A stretch of DNA of 64,000 bases, taken from assembly GCA_003645455.1 (NCBI GenBank), contig QNFE01000002.1:1-64000 (forward strand), given 5' to 3'. The stretch comes from Gammaproteobacteria bacterium (GTDB taxonomy: Bacteria > Pseudomonadota > Gammaproteobacteria > QNFE01). The notes below the pieces were generated by a model. The model saw only the letters and a program-made list of their open reading frames with translations. It searched no databases and was not told where the DNA came from. Position numbers and translations under genes: made by a program. Positions 9,536 to 18,395 of the stretch are shown in pieces. Every line of letters starts with the position of its first letter. Positions within the stretch are counted from its first letter, which is position 1.

Positions 9536-11293
9536 ATGAGTATATCAAGAAGACAATTTGTCCAACTTATGGGAATCGCAGGAGCCGCAAGTTTTATATC
9601 AAACCCATCTTTTGCCCGCAAACAAGAATTTAATGATATTTACAATATTCCCAAATTCGGTGATGCCACTATTATGCACTTTACGGATGTGCACGGACAA
9701 CTAAACCCTATTTATTTTCGCGAACCAAATGTCAATATTGGTGTAGGCGGTGCCAAAGGACATGCCCCGCACCTTGTTGGTAATAATTTATTAAAACATT
9801 TTAATATTAAACCGAACTCAATTGAAGCTCATGCATTCACTTATTTAAACTATACAAAAAACGCTCAAACTTTTGGCAAAATTGGCGGTTTTGCCCATCT
9901 ATCTACTTTGATAAATAAAATTCGCTCCTCTGTTGGTGGTGCTGAAAATACTTGCCTCTTAGACGGCGGTGATACTTGGCAAGGCTCTGGCACCTCTTTA
10001 TGGACGAATGGCGAAGATATGGTAGACGCTTGTAATTTACTCGGTGTTGATGCGATGACAGGACACTGGGAATTTACTCACCAAGATACTCAGGTTTTAT
10101 CTAACATTAAAAAATTCAAAGGCGAGTTTTTAGCGCAAAATGTGCGAGTAAAAGAAGAGGCATTATTTGATGATGCTCCGGCATATGATGCTGATAATGC
10201 GATGGCTTTTAAACCATGGACGATAAAAAAAGTAGGCGGACACAGAATCGCTATCATAGGACAGGCATTTCCATATACTCCGATTGCTAACCCGCAAAGA
10301 TTTATTCCAAATTGGAGTTTTGGCATTATGGATGATGAGATGCAAAAAACTGTTGATAAGATTCGTTCAACTGAAAAACCAGATGCGGTGGTGGTTTTGT
10401 CTCATAATGGAATGGATGTAGATTTAAAAATGGCATCAAAGGTTACAGGAATTGATGTAATTTTTGGTGGCCATACTCACGATGGCGTGCCACAACCTAT
10501 CAAGATTAAAAATAAATCTGGCATAACACTGGTCACTAATGCAGGCTCAAATGGTAAATTTTTGGGAGTTATGGCTTTAAAAATAAAAAATAAAAAAGTT
10601 GTTGATTTTAAATATAATCTTTTGCCTGTTTTTTCTAATTTATTGCCTGCTGATAAAAAAATGCAAGATTATATTGATAATGTTCGCCGGCCATACTTGA
10701 AAAAATTAAATCAACCTCTTGCGGTAGCAGATAATTTATTATATCGCCGTGGTAATTTCAACGGCACATTTGATCAGATAATTTGCAATGCTATGAATGA
10801 TGTTAAAGACTCACAAATATCGCTATCTCCTGGTTTTAGATGGGGCACGACTGTTTTACCAGGACAGACAATTACAATGGAAAATGTATTAGATCAAACT
10901 TGCATAACTTACCCTGAAACCTATCGCAGGCAAATGAGTGGCAAAGATATAAAAATAATATTAGAAGATGTAGCGGATAATCTTTTTAACCCTGACCCTT
11001 ATTATCAACAAGGCGGTGATATGGTGCGAGTTGGAGGCTTGGATTATGCCATCTCCCCTAATAAAAAAATAGGTTCTCGCATATCTAGCATGACATTGGA
11101 TAATGGCAAAAAAATAGATCCTAATAAAAAATATATTGTCTCAGGTTGGGCGACAGTGGGCTCAAAGTCCCCAGGGGAGCCGATATGGGATGTAGTAGCC
11201 GAACATTTATCAAAAAATAAAACCGCCAAAATCCCTAAAATAAATACTCCCAAAATTACAGGACTTGGTAAAAACCCAGGACTTGGCAGTTAA
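9536..11293 (+). CDS. soxB: SoxB thiosulfohydrolase
   Basis: Tat signal SRRQFVQLMGIAGAASF; MHFTDVHGQL, DGGDTWQGSGTSLWT, GGHTHDGVP metallophosphoesterase motifs. Confidence 0.95.
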   Translation: MSISRRQFVQLMGIAGAASFISNPSFARKQEFNDIYNIPKFGDATIMHFTDVHGQLNPIYFREPNVNIGVGGAKGHAPHLVGNNLLKHFNIKPNSIEAHAFTYLNYTKNAQTFGKIGGFAHLSTLINKIRSSVGGAENTCLLDGGDTWQGSGTSLWTNGEDMVDACNLLGVDAMTGHWEFTHQDTQVLSNIKKFKGEFLAQNVRVKEEALFDDAPAYDADNAMAFKPWTIKKVGGHRIAIIGQAFPYTPIANPQRFIPNWSFGIMDDEMQKTVDKIRSTEKPDAVVVLSHNGMDVDLKMASKVTGIDVIFGGHTHDGVPQPIKIKNKSGITLVTNAGSNGKFLGVMALKIKNKKVVDFKYNLLPVFSNLLPADKKMQDYIDNVRRPYLKKLNQPLAVADNLLYRRGNFNGTFDQIICNAMNDVKDSQISLSPGFRWGTTVLPGQTITMENVLDQTCITYPETYRRQMSGKDIKIILEDVADNLFNPDPYYQQGGDMVRVGGLDYAISPNKKIGSRISSMTLDNGKKIDPNKKYIVSGWATVGSKSPGEPIWDVVAEHLSKNKTAKIPKINTPKITGLGKNPGLGS

Positions 11294-11384
11294 AGAAAGC
11301 CTGATTAACTCAAAAAATAGCCAACATACTATTAGCATTACATGTTTTGTTTATCAAATTAGCTTTGAGGGTTATTTTTGTCTG

Positions 11385-11729
11385 TTAATCGGAGCCTCTT
11401 TTAAGGGTGTAAATATAGGTATCAACCATAACTTTATTTTTAAGCTCTGCTGTGGTAAGCTCTCTCTTGTATTCCTCTCCCTCAAACTTATCTAATTTAT
11501 GCCAATTTGTTGCCAGATTGTCGCAAATAAATACATATCCATAAACTTTATCGCCATTTTTATCCAAAACAATTGCAGGATAGCCAATTTTTGCAGCCCA
11601 TCCATTTTGATGTAAAACACCGGTAACACTGGCATTTTCCCACACACCCTCGCCAATATCGGATAAAATATGTTCGTTAGGACAACCAGGGCATAGGCTC
11701 CCATACACAAACAATTTATTTACTACCAT
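11385..11729 (-). CDS. gamma-glutamylcyclotransferase (AIG2-like) family protein
   Basis: KLFVYGSLCPG... YVFICDNLATNWHKLDKFEGEEYKR. Confidence 0.75.
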   Translation of the reverse strand: MVVNKLFVYGSLCPGCPNEHILSDIGEGVWENASVTGVLHQNGWAAKIGYPAIVLDKNGDKVYGYVFICDNLATNWHKLDKFEGEEYKRELTTAELKNKVMVDTYIYTLKRGSD

Positions 11730-11764
11730 AATTTATATTCCTTAATTGTCATAAAGAGAGCTCA

Positions 11765-13360
11765 TTATAAAATTGAATCTACTAACTGTTGAGTATAGGT
11801 GTGTTGTGGGTTTTTAAATATCTTATCTGTGCTGTTTTTTTCAACTATCTTACCCTGTTTTAAAACGATAACTTCATCACAAATTGCCCTTATAACATTC
11901 AGATCGTGGCTAATAAAAATATAAGTAAGATTTTCTGTTGTTTGTAAGTCTTGCAATAATTCTAAGACATTTTTTTGAGTTGAAACATCTAAGGCAGAGG
12001 TAGGTTCGTCCAGGATTATAAGAGAGGGTTTTAAAATAATAGCACGAGCTATGGCGATTCTTTGACGTTGTCCGCCGGAGAATTCATGCGGATATAGATG
12101 GGTTATATCGGCAGGCAATCCAACATTTTTTAAAACCTGTTGCATTTTTTGGTTATTTTCTGTATCACTATTATTTGGTTGAAAAACACCCAGACCCTCA
12201 CAAATAATTTGTCCGATGGTAAGGCGAGGAGATAAAGAGGCGAACGGGTCTTGAAAAACAATTTGTAAAAATTCACGCATTTTTTGTATTTGTTTACGAT
12301 TCAAGTCTTTGATTGTTTTATTATTAAATTTTATCGTGCCATTATAAGTTTGCAAATTTAAAATACATTTTGCCAAGGTGGATTTACCAGAACCTGACTC
12401 ACCTACGACACCAAGTGTAGAGCCTTGTTTGACTTTAAAATCAATTTTATCAAGGGCATTTATAATCAGCGGTTTTCTATCAAAAAAACCTTTTTTAATC
12501 TTAAAAGTTTTTGATAAATTTTTTGTCTCTAAAATTGTTTTATCATAGGTTTGATGCGGTTTTTGAGATAATTTATTGGCCTCTAATAATTTTTTGGTGT
12601 AATGATGTTGAGGAGATTTAAAAATATTATCACAAGTCCCACTCTCTACTATTTGCCCTTTTTGCATCACAAAAACATTTTGAGCGAACGATTTAACCAG
12701 TAGTAAATTATGAGTAATCAATAAAATTGCCATTTTATTTTGTTGTTGCAACTTTAATAATAACTCCATAATCTCACTTTGGGTATTGACATCCAAAGCT
12801 GTTGTCGGCTCATCTGCTATCAAAAGTTTAGGGCAGCCTGCCAGCGCCATCGCAATCATCACTCTTTGGCGTTGTCCGCCTGATAACATATGTGGATAGT
12901 TGTTAATCCGTTGCTCGCTATTTTGAATACAAACCAAATCTAATAATTCCAAAGCCCTATTTTTAATTTGTTTTTTATTAAGGGTTTTGTTGTTACTATG
13001 GAGCCGTATGTTTTCTGATAACTGGGCGCCGATAGTCCACAAGGGATTCAAAGCACTCGCAGGCTCTTGAAAAATCATCGTTATATCAGAACCACGAATT
13101 TGTTGCATTGATAAATTATCTAACTTTAAAATATCATCAGTTTGGTTAAAAATAATCTTGCCTTGATATTTAACATATTTTTCATCGTGTAATCGCAACA
13201 AACTCATCGCTGTCACAGATTTCCCAGAGCCAGACTCACCCACCAAAGCAATTCTTTGATTTTGAAAAATCTGCATTGATAAACTTTTTACAATTTCTGT
13301 TTTATCCCCAAACCGCTCAAACGAGATTGATAAATTTTGAATATCTAAGATGGTTTTCAT
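11765..13360 (-). CDS. yejF: dual-ATPase ABC transporter ATP-binding protein, YejF-like
   Basis: Two Walker A (GESGSGKS) and two SGGQRQR signature motifs. Confidence 0.85.
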   Translation of the reverse strand: MKTILDIQNLSISFERFGDKTEIVKSLSMQIFQNQRIALVGESGSGKSVTAMSLLRLHDEKYVKYQGKIIFNQTDDILKLDNLSMQQIRGSDITMIFQEPASALNPLWTIGAQLSENIRLHSNNKTLNKKQIKNRALELLDLVCIQNSEQRINNYPHMLSGGQRQRVMIAMALAGCPKLLIADEPTTALDVNTQSEIMELLLKLQQQNKMAILLITHNLLLVKSFAQNVFVMQKGQIVESGTCDNIFKSPQHHYTKKLLEANKLSQKPHQTYDKTILETKNLSKTFKIKKGFFDRKPLIINALDKIDFKVKQGSTLGVVGESGSGKSTLAKCILNLQTYNGTIKFNNKTIKDLNRKQIQKMREFLQIVFQDPFASLSPRLTIGQIICEGLGVFQPNNSDTENNQKMQQVLKNVGLPADITHLYPHEFSGGQRQRIAIARAIILKPSLIILDEPTSALDVSTQKNVLELLQDLQTTENLTYIFISHDLNVIRAICDEVIVLKQGKIVEKNSTDKIFKNPQHTYTQQLVDSIL

Positions 13361-13581
13361 TTTTTGTTTTCACTTAAATTAAATTTTGCAATAGTATATC
13401 ATAAATTTACATTACTGATGATAATTTTAAAACTAATTTTTATCATTGCAAAAAAACAATAATTCGTCATAACGAGGCGGACGAATCGCTAATTAACAAT
13501 TGATAGTTAACAGTTATTAGTTTGAGTGTCACTATTAATTTTTAACTAATAACTAATAACTATTTTTAATCCGCCGTGGTT

Positions 13582-13714
13582 ATCTCGTGTTATTATCCGT
13601 TTGCTTTGTTTTTAATCTTGTTTTGTCACAGGTTTAGTGCATACACAGCGAGATTGCCGCGGCGGTTTAAATTCTTGATATTACAGCATTTTTCCGTCCG
13701 CCTCGCAATGACGG
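13582..13714 (+). repeat. 133-bp dispersed repeat, copy 1
   Basis: Inverted near-identical match to 34399-34531: atctcgtgttattatccgt...gtcacaggttt.gtgcatacacagcgagattgccgcggcg...cgcaatgacgg. Confidence 0.8.
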
Positions 13715-13940
13715 TGGTTCTTTTTTTAGGCTTATGTCCAGCTCTGTCCGACTTATGATAAAAATATGGTTGAGTGTCCAAAATCAGGGCGACCATATTG
13801 TGGGCTTGTAGCCACAACCAAAAACAATGTTGTTGTGTCTATTAATTCTGGTTATCCATGTCATTGAAAAATTTGAAAACAAAAATTAAAAAGTTTATAA
13901 TGTCTATCTTTTGAGAGTGTAATTTTTACTATAAAAACAT

Positions 13941-14723
13941 ATGACACCATACTTTAAAGACAAATCAGTTAAACTTTTTTTGGGGGATAGTTTAGAGTTA
14001 TTAAAAGAGATGCCTGCCGAATGTGTTGATATGATTTTTGCCGACCCTCCTTATAATTTATCAAATGGCGGTTTTAGTTGTCATGCTGGAAAAAGAGTAA
14101 GTGTCAATAAGGGTAAATGGGATCAAAGCCGTGGAATAGAAGAGGATTTTAAATTTCACAATAAATGGATTAAGGCTTGTAGGCGAGTTTTAAAACCAAA
14201 CGGCAGCATGTGGATTTCAGGCACTTATCACTCTATTTATTCTTGTGGTTATGCTTTGCAAAAACAAGGCTGGCATATTATCAATGATATATCATGGCTC
14301 AAACCAAATGCTGCCCCGAACCTATCTTGCAGAATGTTTACCGCAAGCCATGAAACTTTGATATGGGCAAGAAAAGATAAAAAATCCAAACATACTTTTA
14401 ATTATCCAGCAATTAAAAATGGCAACTTCCCAAAAGACTTTATAAAAAAACCAAACAAGCAAATGCGTAGTGTGTGGGCGATCGGCACTCCCTTAAATGG
14501 TGAAAAAAAATATGGCAAGCACCCTACCCAAAAACCAGAGAGCCTATTGGAGAGAATAATTATTGCCGCAAGCTGTGAGGGAGATTTAATATTAGATCCT
14601 TTTTGTGGCAGTGCCACAACAGGTATTATGGCATTAAAACATAAGCGTAAATTTGCAGGATTAGATATGGAGCAACAATATTTTGATGATTTGGCAATAC
14701 CAAGAATTAAGGATTTATTATGA
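13941..14723 (+). CDS. site-specific DNA methyltransferase (DpnA-like, DPPY N6-adenine/N4-cytosine type)
   Basis: FADPPYNLSNGG, GKHPTQKPESLLERII, LDPFCGSATTG motifs. Confidence 0.88.
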   Translation: MTPYFKDKSVKLFLGDSLELLKEMPAECVDMIFADPPYNLSNGGFSCHAGKRVSVNKGKWDQSRGIEEDFKFHNKWIKACRRVLKPNGSMWISGTYHSIYSCGYALQKQGWHIINDISWLKPNAAPNLSCRMFTASHETLIWARKDKKSKHTFNYPAIKNGNFPKDFIKKPNKQMRSVWAIGTPLNGEKKYGKHPTQKPESLLERIIIAASCEGDLILDPFCGSATTGIMALKHKRKFAGLDMEQQYFDDLAIPRIKDLL

Positions 14724-14817
14724 GACCTTTGCATAATTCAAGCACAATTTATAAAACACATAAAAATGCACTATTTTCTGCATTCTCTAAACAGCACTTG
14801 ATTTATGCAAAGGTCTC
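14722..14817. mobile_element. MITE, short class (96 bp), TSD ATTAT
   Basis: GAGACCTTTGCATAATTCAAG...CTTGATTTATGCAAAGGTCTC flanked by ATTAT on both sides. Confidence 0.88.
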
Positions 14818-14820
14818 ATT

Positions 14821-15348
14821 ATGATTGAGGGCGGAACAGGTGGAAACACAACTTTAACTGGTTTAAACTTTGAGAATAAGGTAGATTTAATCACACTACT
14901 AATGCAAATAAAAGGATATAGTGTAAAAAAACAAGCAGTTGGAAACAACATATTATTCAACAATAAAGTTGTAGCAAGATGTTTTAAAAAATATGAATTT
15001 TATAAGTTTTTAGATGAACATAAAATAGACCATAAGAGCATATTATCTAAAAAACTTTTACCAGATGATGCTTTACTTGTCATTGTCCGCGAAACCTTAT
15101 TTATTATTGAGGTTAAATATCAACAAGTTGCAGGATCTGTTGACGAAAAACTACAAACTTGTGATTTTAAAAGAAAACAATACTTGAAATTGGTTCAGCC
15201 ATTAGGCATTAAAGTTGAATATGTTTATGTGTTAAATGATTGGTTCAAACAACCATCTTATAAGGATGTTTTGGATTATATCAATAGCATGAATTGCCAT
15301 TATAAATTCAATGAGTTGCCTTTATCTTGGCTGGGATTACCGAAATAA
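14821..15348 (+). CDS. putative restriction endonuclease partner of the adjacent methyltransferase
   Basis: Next to the MTase; LFIIEVKYQQ resembles the distal part of a PD-(D/E)XK motif. Confidence 0.6.
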   Translation: MIEGGTGGNTTLTGLNFENKVDLITLLMQIKGYSVKKQAVGNNILFNNKVVARCFKKYEFYKFLDEHKIDHKSILSKKLLPDDALLVIVRETLFIIEVKYQQVAGSVDEKLQTCDFKRKQYLKLVQPLGIKVEYVYVLNDWFKQPSYKDVLDYINSMNCHYKFNELPLSWLGLPK

Positions 15349-15356
15349 AAGACCTA

Positions 15357-16397
15357 TCAATTATTACGAGTATCAAAAGCAGATCGCAATGCCTCGCCGA
15401 TAAAAATTAGTAAAATCAAAGTGCCGACCAAAACTGTAAAAGTTGTCAAGGATAACCACCATGCATCAATATTTTCTTTGCCTTGGGATAATAACTCGCC
15501 CAATGATGGCGTTGAAGGTGGCACGCCTAACCCCAGATAATCCAAACTTGTTAAGGCTAAGATTGAGGCGGACAAACGAAATGGCAAAAAAGTTATAACC
15601 GGGGTCAGGCTATTTGGCAAAAGGTGTCGCCACATTATTTTTACATTTCCTACCCCCAACGCCCGAGCTGCCTCGACATAGTCCAGATTTCGTGCTTTGA
15701 GAAACTCGGCACGAACATAATCTGCCAAACCCATCCAGCCGAACATTGATAATAAAATCAACAATAACCAAATACTAGGCTGAAAGATTGAGGCAAAAAT
15801 AATCAACAAATATAACTCTGGCATTGAACCATATACTTCAATAATTCTTTGCATCACCAGATCAATTTTGCCGCCAAAATATCCTTGAATTGCTCCCAAA
15901 ATTATGCCAATAATTGTGCCGATAACACTTAACACAACTCCAAATAATAACGATAACCGAAAGCCATAAATCAGCCTTGCTAAAACATCTCGCCCTCTGT
16001 CATCTGTCCCCAGTAAATTATCCATATTCGGTGGTGCGGGGTTGGGGTGGCGGGTGTTATAATTGATGGTATTAAAACTATACGGATTAGGTGGATAAAT
16101 TACCCAGTTGCCGTTTTTTGTTAATTTTTCTTTAATATATTCGTCATTATAATTTGCCTCTGACTCAAAATCTCCGCCAAAAGTTGTTTCAGAATAGGTT
16201 TTAAAAAGTGGAAAATAATAAGAGTTATTATAATTTATTATCAAAGGTTTGTCGTTGCTAATCACTTCGGCAAACATACTAATTATGAATAAAAAACTAA
16301 TTATCCATAAACTTATCAAACCACGGCGATTTTTTTTAAATCTTAAAATTGCCTGTTGAGTGATGGAAAGATTTTTTTTTGTATTTGTGTTTTTCAT
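15357..16397 (-). CDS. yejE: ABC transporter permease YejE-like
   Basis: NLLGTDDRGRDVLARLIYGFRLSLLFG; EAARALGVGNVKIMWRHLLPN. Confidence 0.88.
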   Translation of the reverse strand: MKNTNTKKNLSITQQAILRFKKNRRGLISLWIISFLFIISMFAEVISNDKPLIINYNNSYYFPLFKTYSETTFGGDFESEANYNDEYIKEKLTKNGNWVIYPPNPYSFNTINYNTRHPNPAPPNMDNLLGTDDRGRDVLARLIYGFRLSLLFGVVLSVIGTIIGIILGAIQGYFGGKIDLVMQRIIEVYGSMPELYLLIIFASIFQPSIWLLLILLSMFGWMGLADYVRAEFLKARNLDYVEAARALGVGNVKIMWRHLLPNSLTPVITFLPFRLSASILALTSLDYLGLGVPPSTPSLGELLSQGKENIDAWWLSLTTFTVLVGTLILLIFIGEALRSAFDTRNN

Positions 16398-16412
16398 AAG
16401 ACCTTCATCTTG

Positions 16413-17462
16413 TTATCTCGCCTCATCAAATGCAATCCGTGGATCAATCAACACATAACTTATATCAGACATAAGTTTTGCTACCAAGCCCATCAGACTA
16501 AATATAAATAAAGATCCCAAAACAACTGGATAATCTCGCCGCAGGATTGACTCATAGGATAATAACCCTAATCCATCAAGGGAGAAAATCTGTTCTATCA
16601 ATAGGCTTCCGGTAAAAAATGCTCCGATGAAAGCGGCTGGAAACCCTGTAATAAGCGGAATCATTGCATTGCGTAAAATATGGCGGTATGAAATTGTTGT
16701 CTCAGATAAACCTTTGGCTCGTGCGGTTATAACATATTGTTTAGATATCTCTTCCAAAAAACTATTTTTAGTAAGCATTGTCATAACTGCCAAGGAACCA
16801 ACACTCATCGCCAAAACTGGTAAAAAAATATGCCATAAATAATCGGTTATTTTGCTCCAAAATGATAGAGAATCAAAATTATCAGATATCAATCCTCGCA
16901 ACGGAAACACATCATAAAAACTACCGCCACCGAACAAAACCAACAAAGCGATGCCTAACAGGAAACCCGGAATTGCATAACCTACTAAAATCACCGTGCT
17001 ACTTATAACATCAAAACGACTGCCGTGATAGAGTGCTTTGCTGATGCCTAATGGGATTGAGATAAGATAAGTGATTAAAAAAGTCCAAATACCAAGACTG
17101 ATTGAGACCGGTAATTTTTCTTTAATTAGTGAGATGACGGATTTATGTTGAAAATAACTATCCCCAAAATCAAGGACAAGGTAATTTTTTATCATCATCC
17201 AAAATCTTTGATGAATCGGTTTATCAAAACCATATCTTAATTTTATTTTATTTAATATCTCATCATCAAGCCCTGCCCTGCCACGATAGGTTTGTCCGAA
17301 ACCAGTGGCAACCTCTCCTGTTTGTGATTCGCCTTGAAGTTGATGAACTAATTGTTCCACAGGACCGCCCGGCACAAATTGGGTCACTATAAAAGTTAAT
17401 AACATTATGCCAAACAAAGTTGGAATCATCAATAATAATCTTTTAAGTATATAAAAAAACAT
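16413..17462 (-). CDS. yejB: ABC transporter permease YejB-like
   Basis: YILKRLLLMIPTLFGIMLLTFIVTQFVPGGPVEQ; ARAKGLSETTISYRHILRNAMIP. Confidence 0.88.
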   Translation of the reverse strand: MFFYILKRLLLMIPTLFGIMLLTFIVTQFVPGGPVEQLVHQLQGESQTGEVATGFGQTYRGRAGLDDEILNKIKLRYGFDKPIHQRFWMMIKNYLVLDFGDSYFQHKSVISLIKEKLPVSISLGIWTFLITYLISIPLGISKALYHGSRFDVISSTVILVGYAIPGFLLGIALLVLFGGGSFYDVFPLRGLISDNFDSLSFWSKITDYLWHIFLPVLAMSVGSLAVMTMLTKNSFLEEISKQYVITARAKGLSETTISYRHILRNAMIPLITGFPAAFIGAFFTGSLLIEQIFSLDGLGLLSYESILRRDYPVVLGSLFIFSLMGLVAKLMSDISYVLIDPRIAFDEAR

Positions 17463-17587
17463 AAGGTCTATTTTTGTTTTAAAAAGACAGTATAAAAGAT
17501 TTTTATGTTATTTTTTGAAAAAACTTGATTTTAACACTTTATTTATTGTATAATGGTTTGTTTTTACTTTTTATAAGGAGTTTTATT

Positions 17588-17818
17588 ATGGCAGATTTTG
17601 ATCAAGAATTAGATGCATCGGGCTTGAATTGCCCACTACCAATTTTGCGAGCTAAAAAATCTTTGACATCTATGGATGTAGGACAGGTTTTAAAAATTAT
17701 TGCAACTGATCCTGGTTCTGTAAAAGATTTTGAAGCATTTTCAAACCAAACTGGCAACGAATTATTATCCTCAGGTGAAGAGGGCGGTAAATTTGTTTTT
17801 GCCATTAAAAAATCATAA
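17588..17818 (+). CDS. tusA: TusA sulfurtransferase
   Basis: LDASGLNCPLPILRAKKSL; internal ATG with upstream AAGGAG. Confidence 0.9.
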   Translation: MADFDQELDASGLNCPLPILRAKKSLTSMDVGQVLKIIATDPGSVKDFEAFSNQTGNELLSSGEEGGKFVFAIKKS

Positions 17819-17846
17819 GATTTTTTATTTTTTGAGGTATTAAATT

Positions 17847-18326
17847 ATGGCTAACAAAAAACTGGCAATTATTGCCACCAAAGGCACACTTGACTGGGCT
17901 TATCCGCCTTTTATTTTGGGTTCAACAGCGGCTGCCTTAGGATATGATGTTGAGATTTTCTTTACTTTTTATGGTTTGCAGTTGTTAAAAAAACAACCAG
18001 ATCTTTCTGTATCACCACTTGGCAACCCTGGGATGCCAATGCCGATGGGTATGGATAAGTGGTTTCCGGTAATCGGCACCGCCATCCCTGGAATGCAGGC
18101 GATTATGACGGCAATGATGAAAGCCAAGATGAAAAAGAAAGGTGTCGCCAGCATTGAAGAATTACGCGAGTTATGTGGTGAGGCAGAAGTTAAATTTATC
18201 GCCTGCCAGATGACGGTTGATTTATTTGATATGAATCCTGATGATTTTATGGATGGTGTGGAATATGCAGGAGCCGCTAAATTCTTTGAATTTGCAGGTG
18301 GTGCTGATATATCACTCTACATTTAA
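17847..18326 (+). CDS. dsrE2: DsrE/DsrF-like peroxiredoxin family protein (DsrE2)
   Basis: KLAIIATKGTLDWAYPPFILGSTAAALGYDVEIFFTFYGL; VKFIACQMTVDLF; follows tusA. Confidence 0.85.
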   Translation: MANKKLAIIATKGTLDWAYPPFILGSTAAALGYDVEIFFTFYGLQLLKKQPDLSVSPLGNPGMPMPMGMDKWFPVIGTAIPGMQAIMTAMMKAKMKKKGVASIEELRELCGEAEVKFIACQMTVDLFDMNPDDFMDGVEYAGAAKFFEFAGGADISLYI

Positions 18327-18345
18327 CTTTTATTTTTTTTACATC

Positions 18346-18378
18346 AAAGGCAATTATTATGTATAATTGCCTTTTTTA
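18346..18378 (+). terminator. hairpin terminator
   Basis: AAAGGCAATTATTATGTATAATTGCCTTTTTT. Confidence 0.75.
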
Positions 18379-18395
18379 TTTTTTAAACTCATAGA

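Noticed and set aside
13576-13758. 60-aa ORF
   Set aside because: Lies in the dispersed repeat; the other repeat copy gives the matching ORF at 34388-34594, so it is repeat translation.
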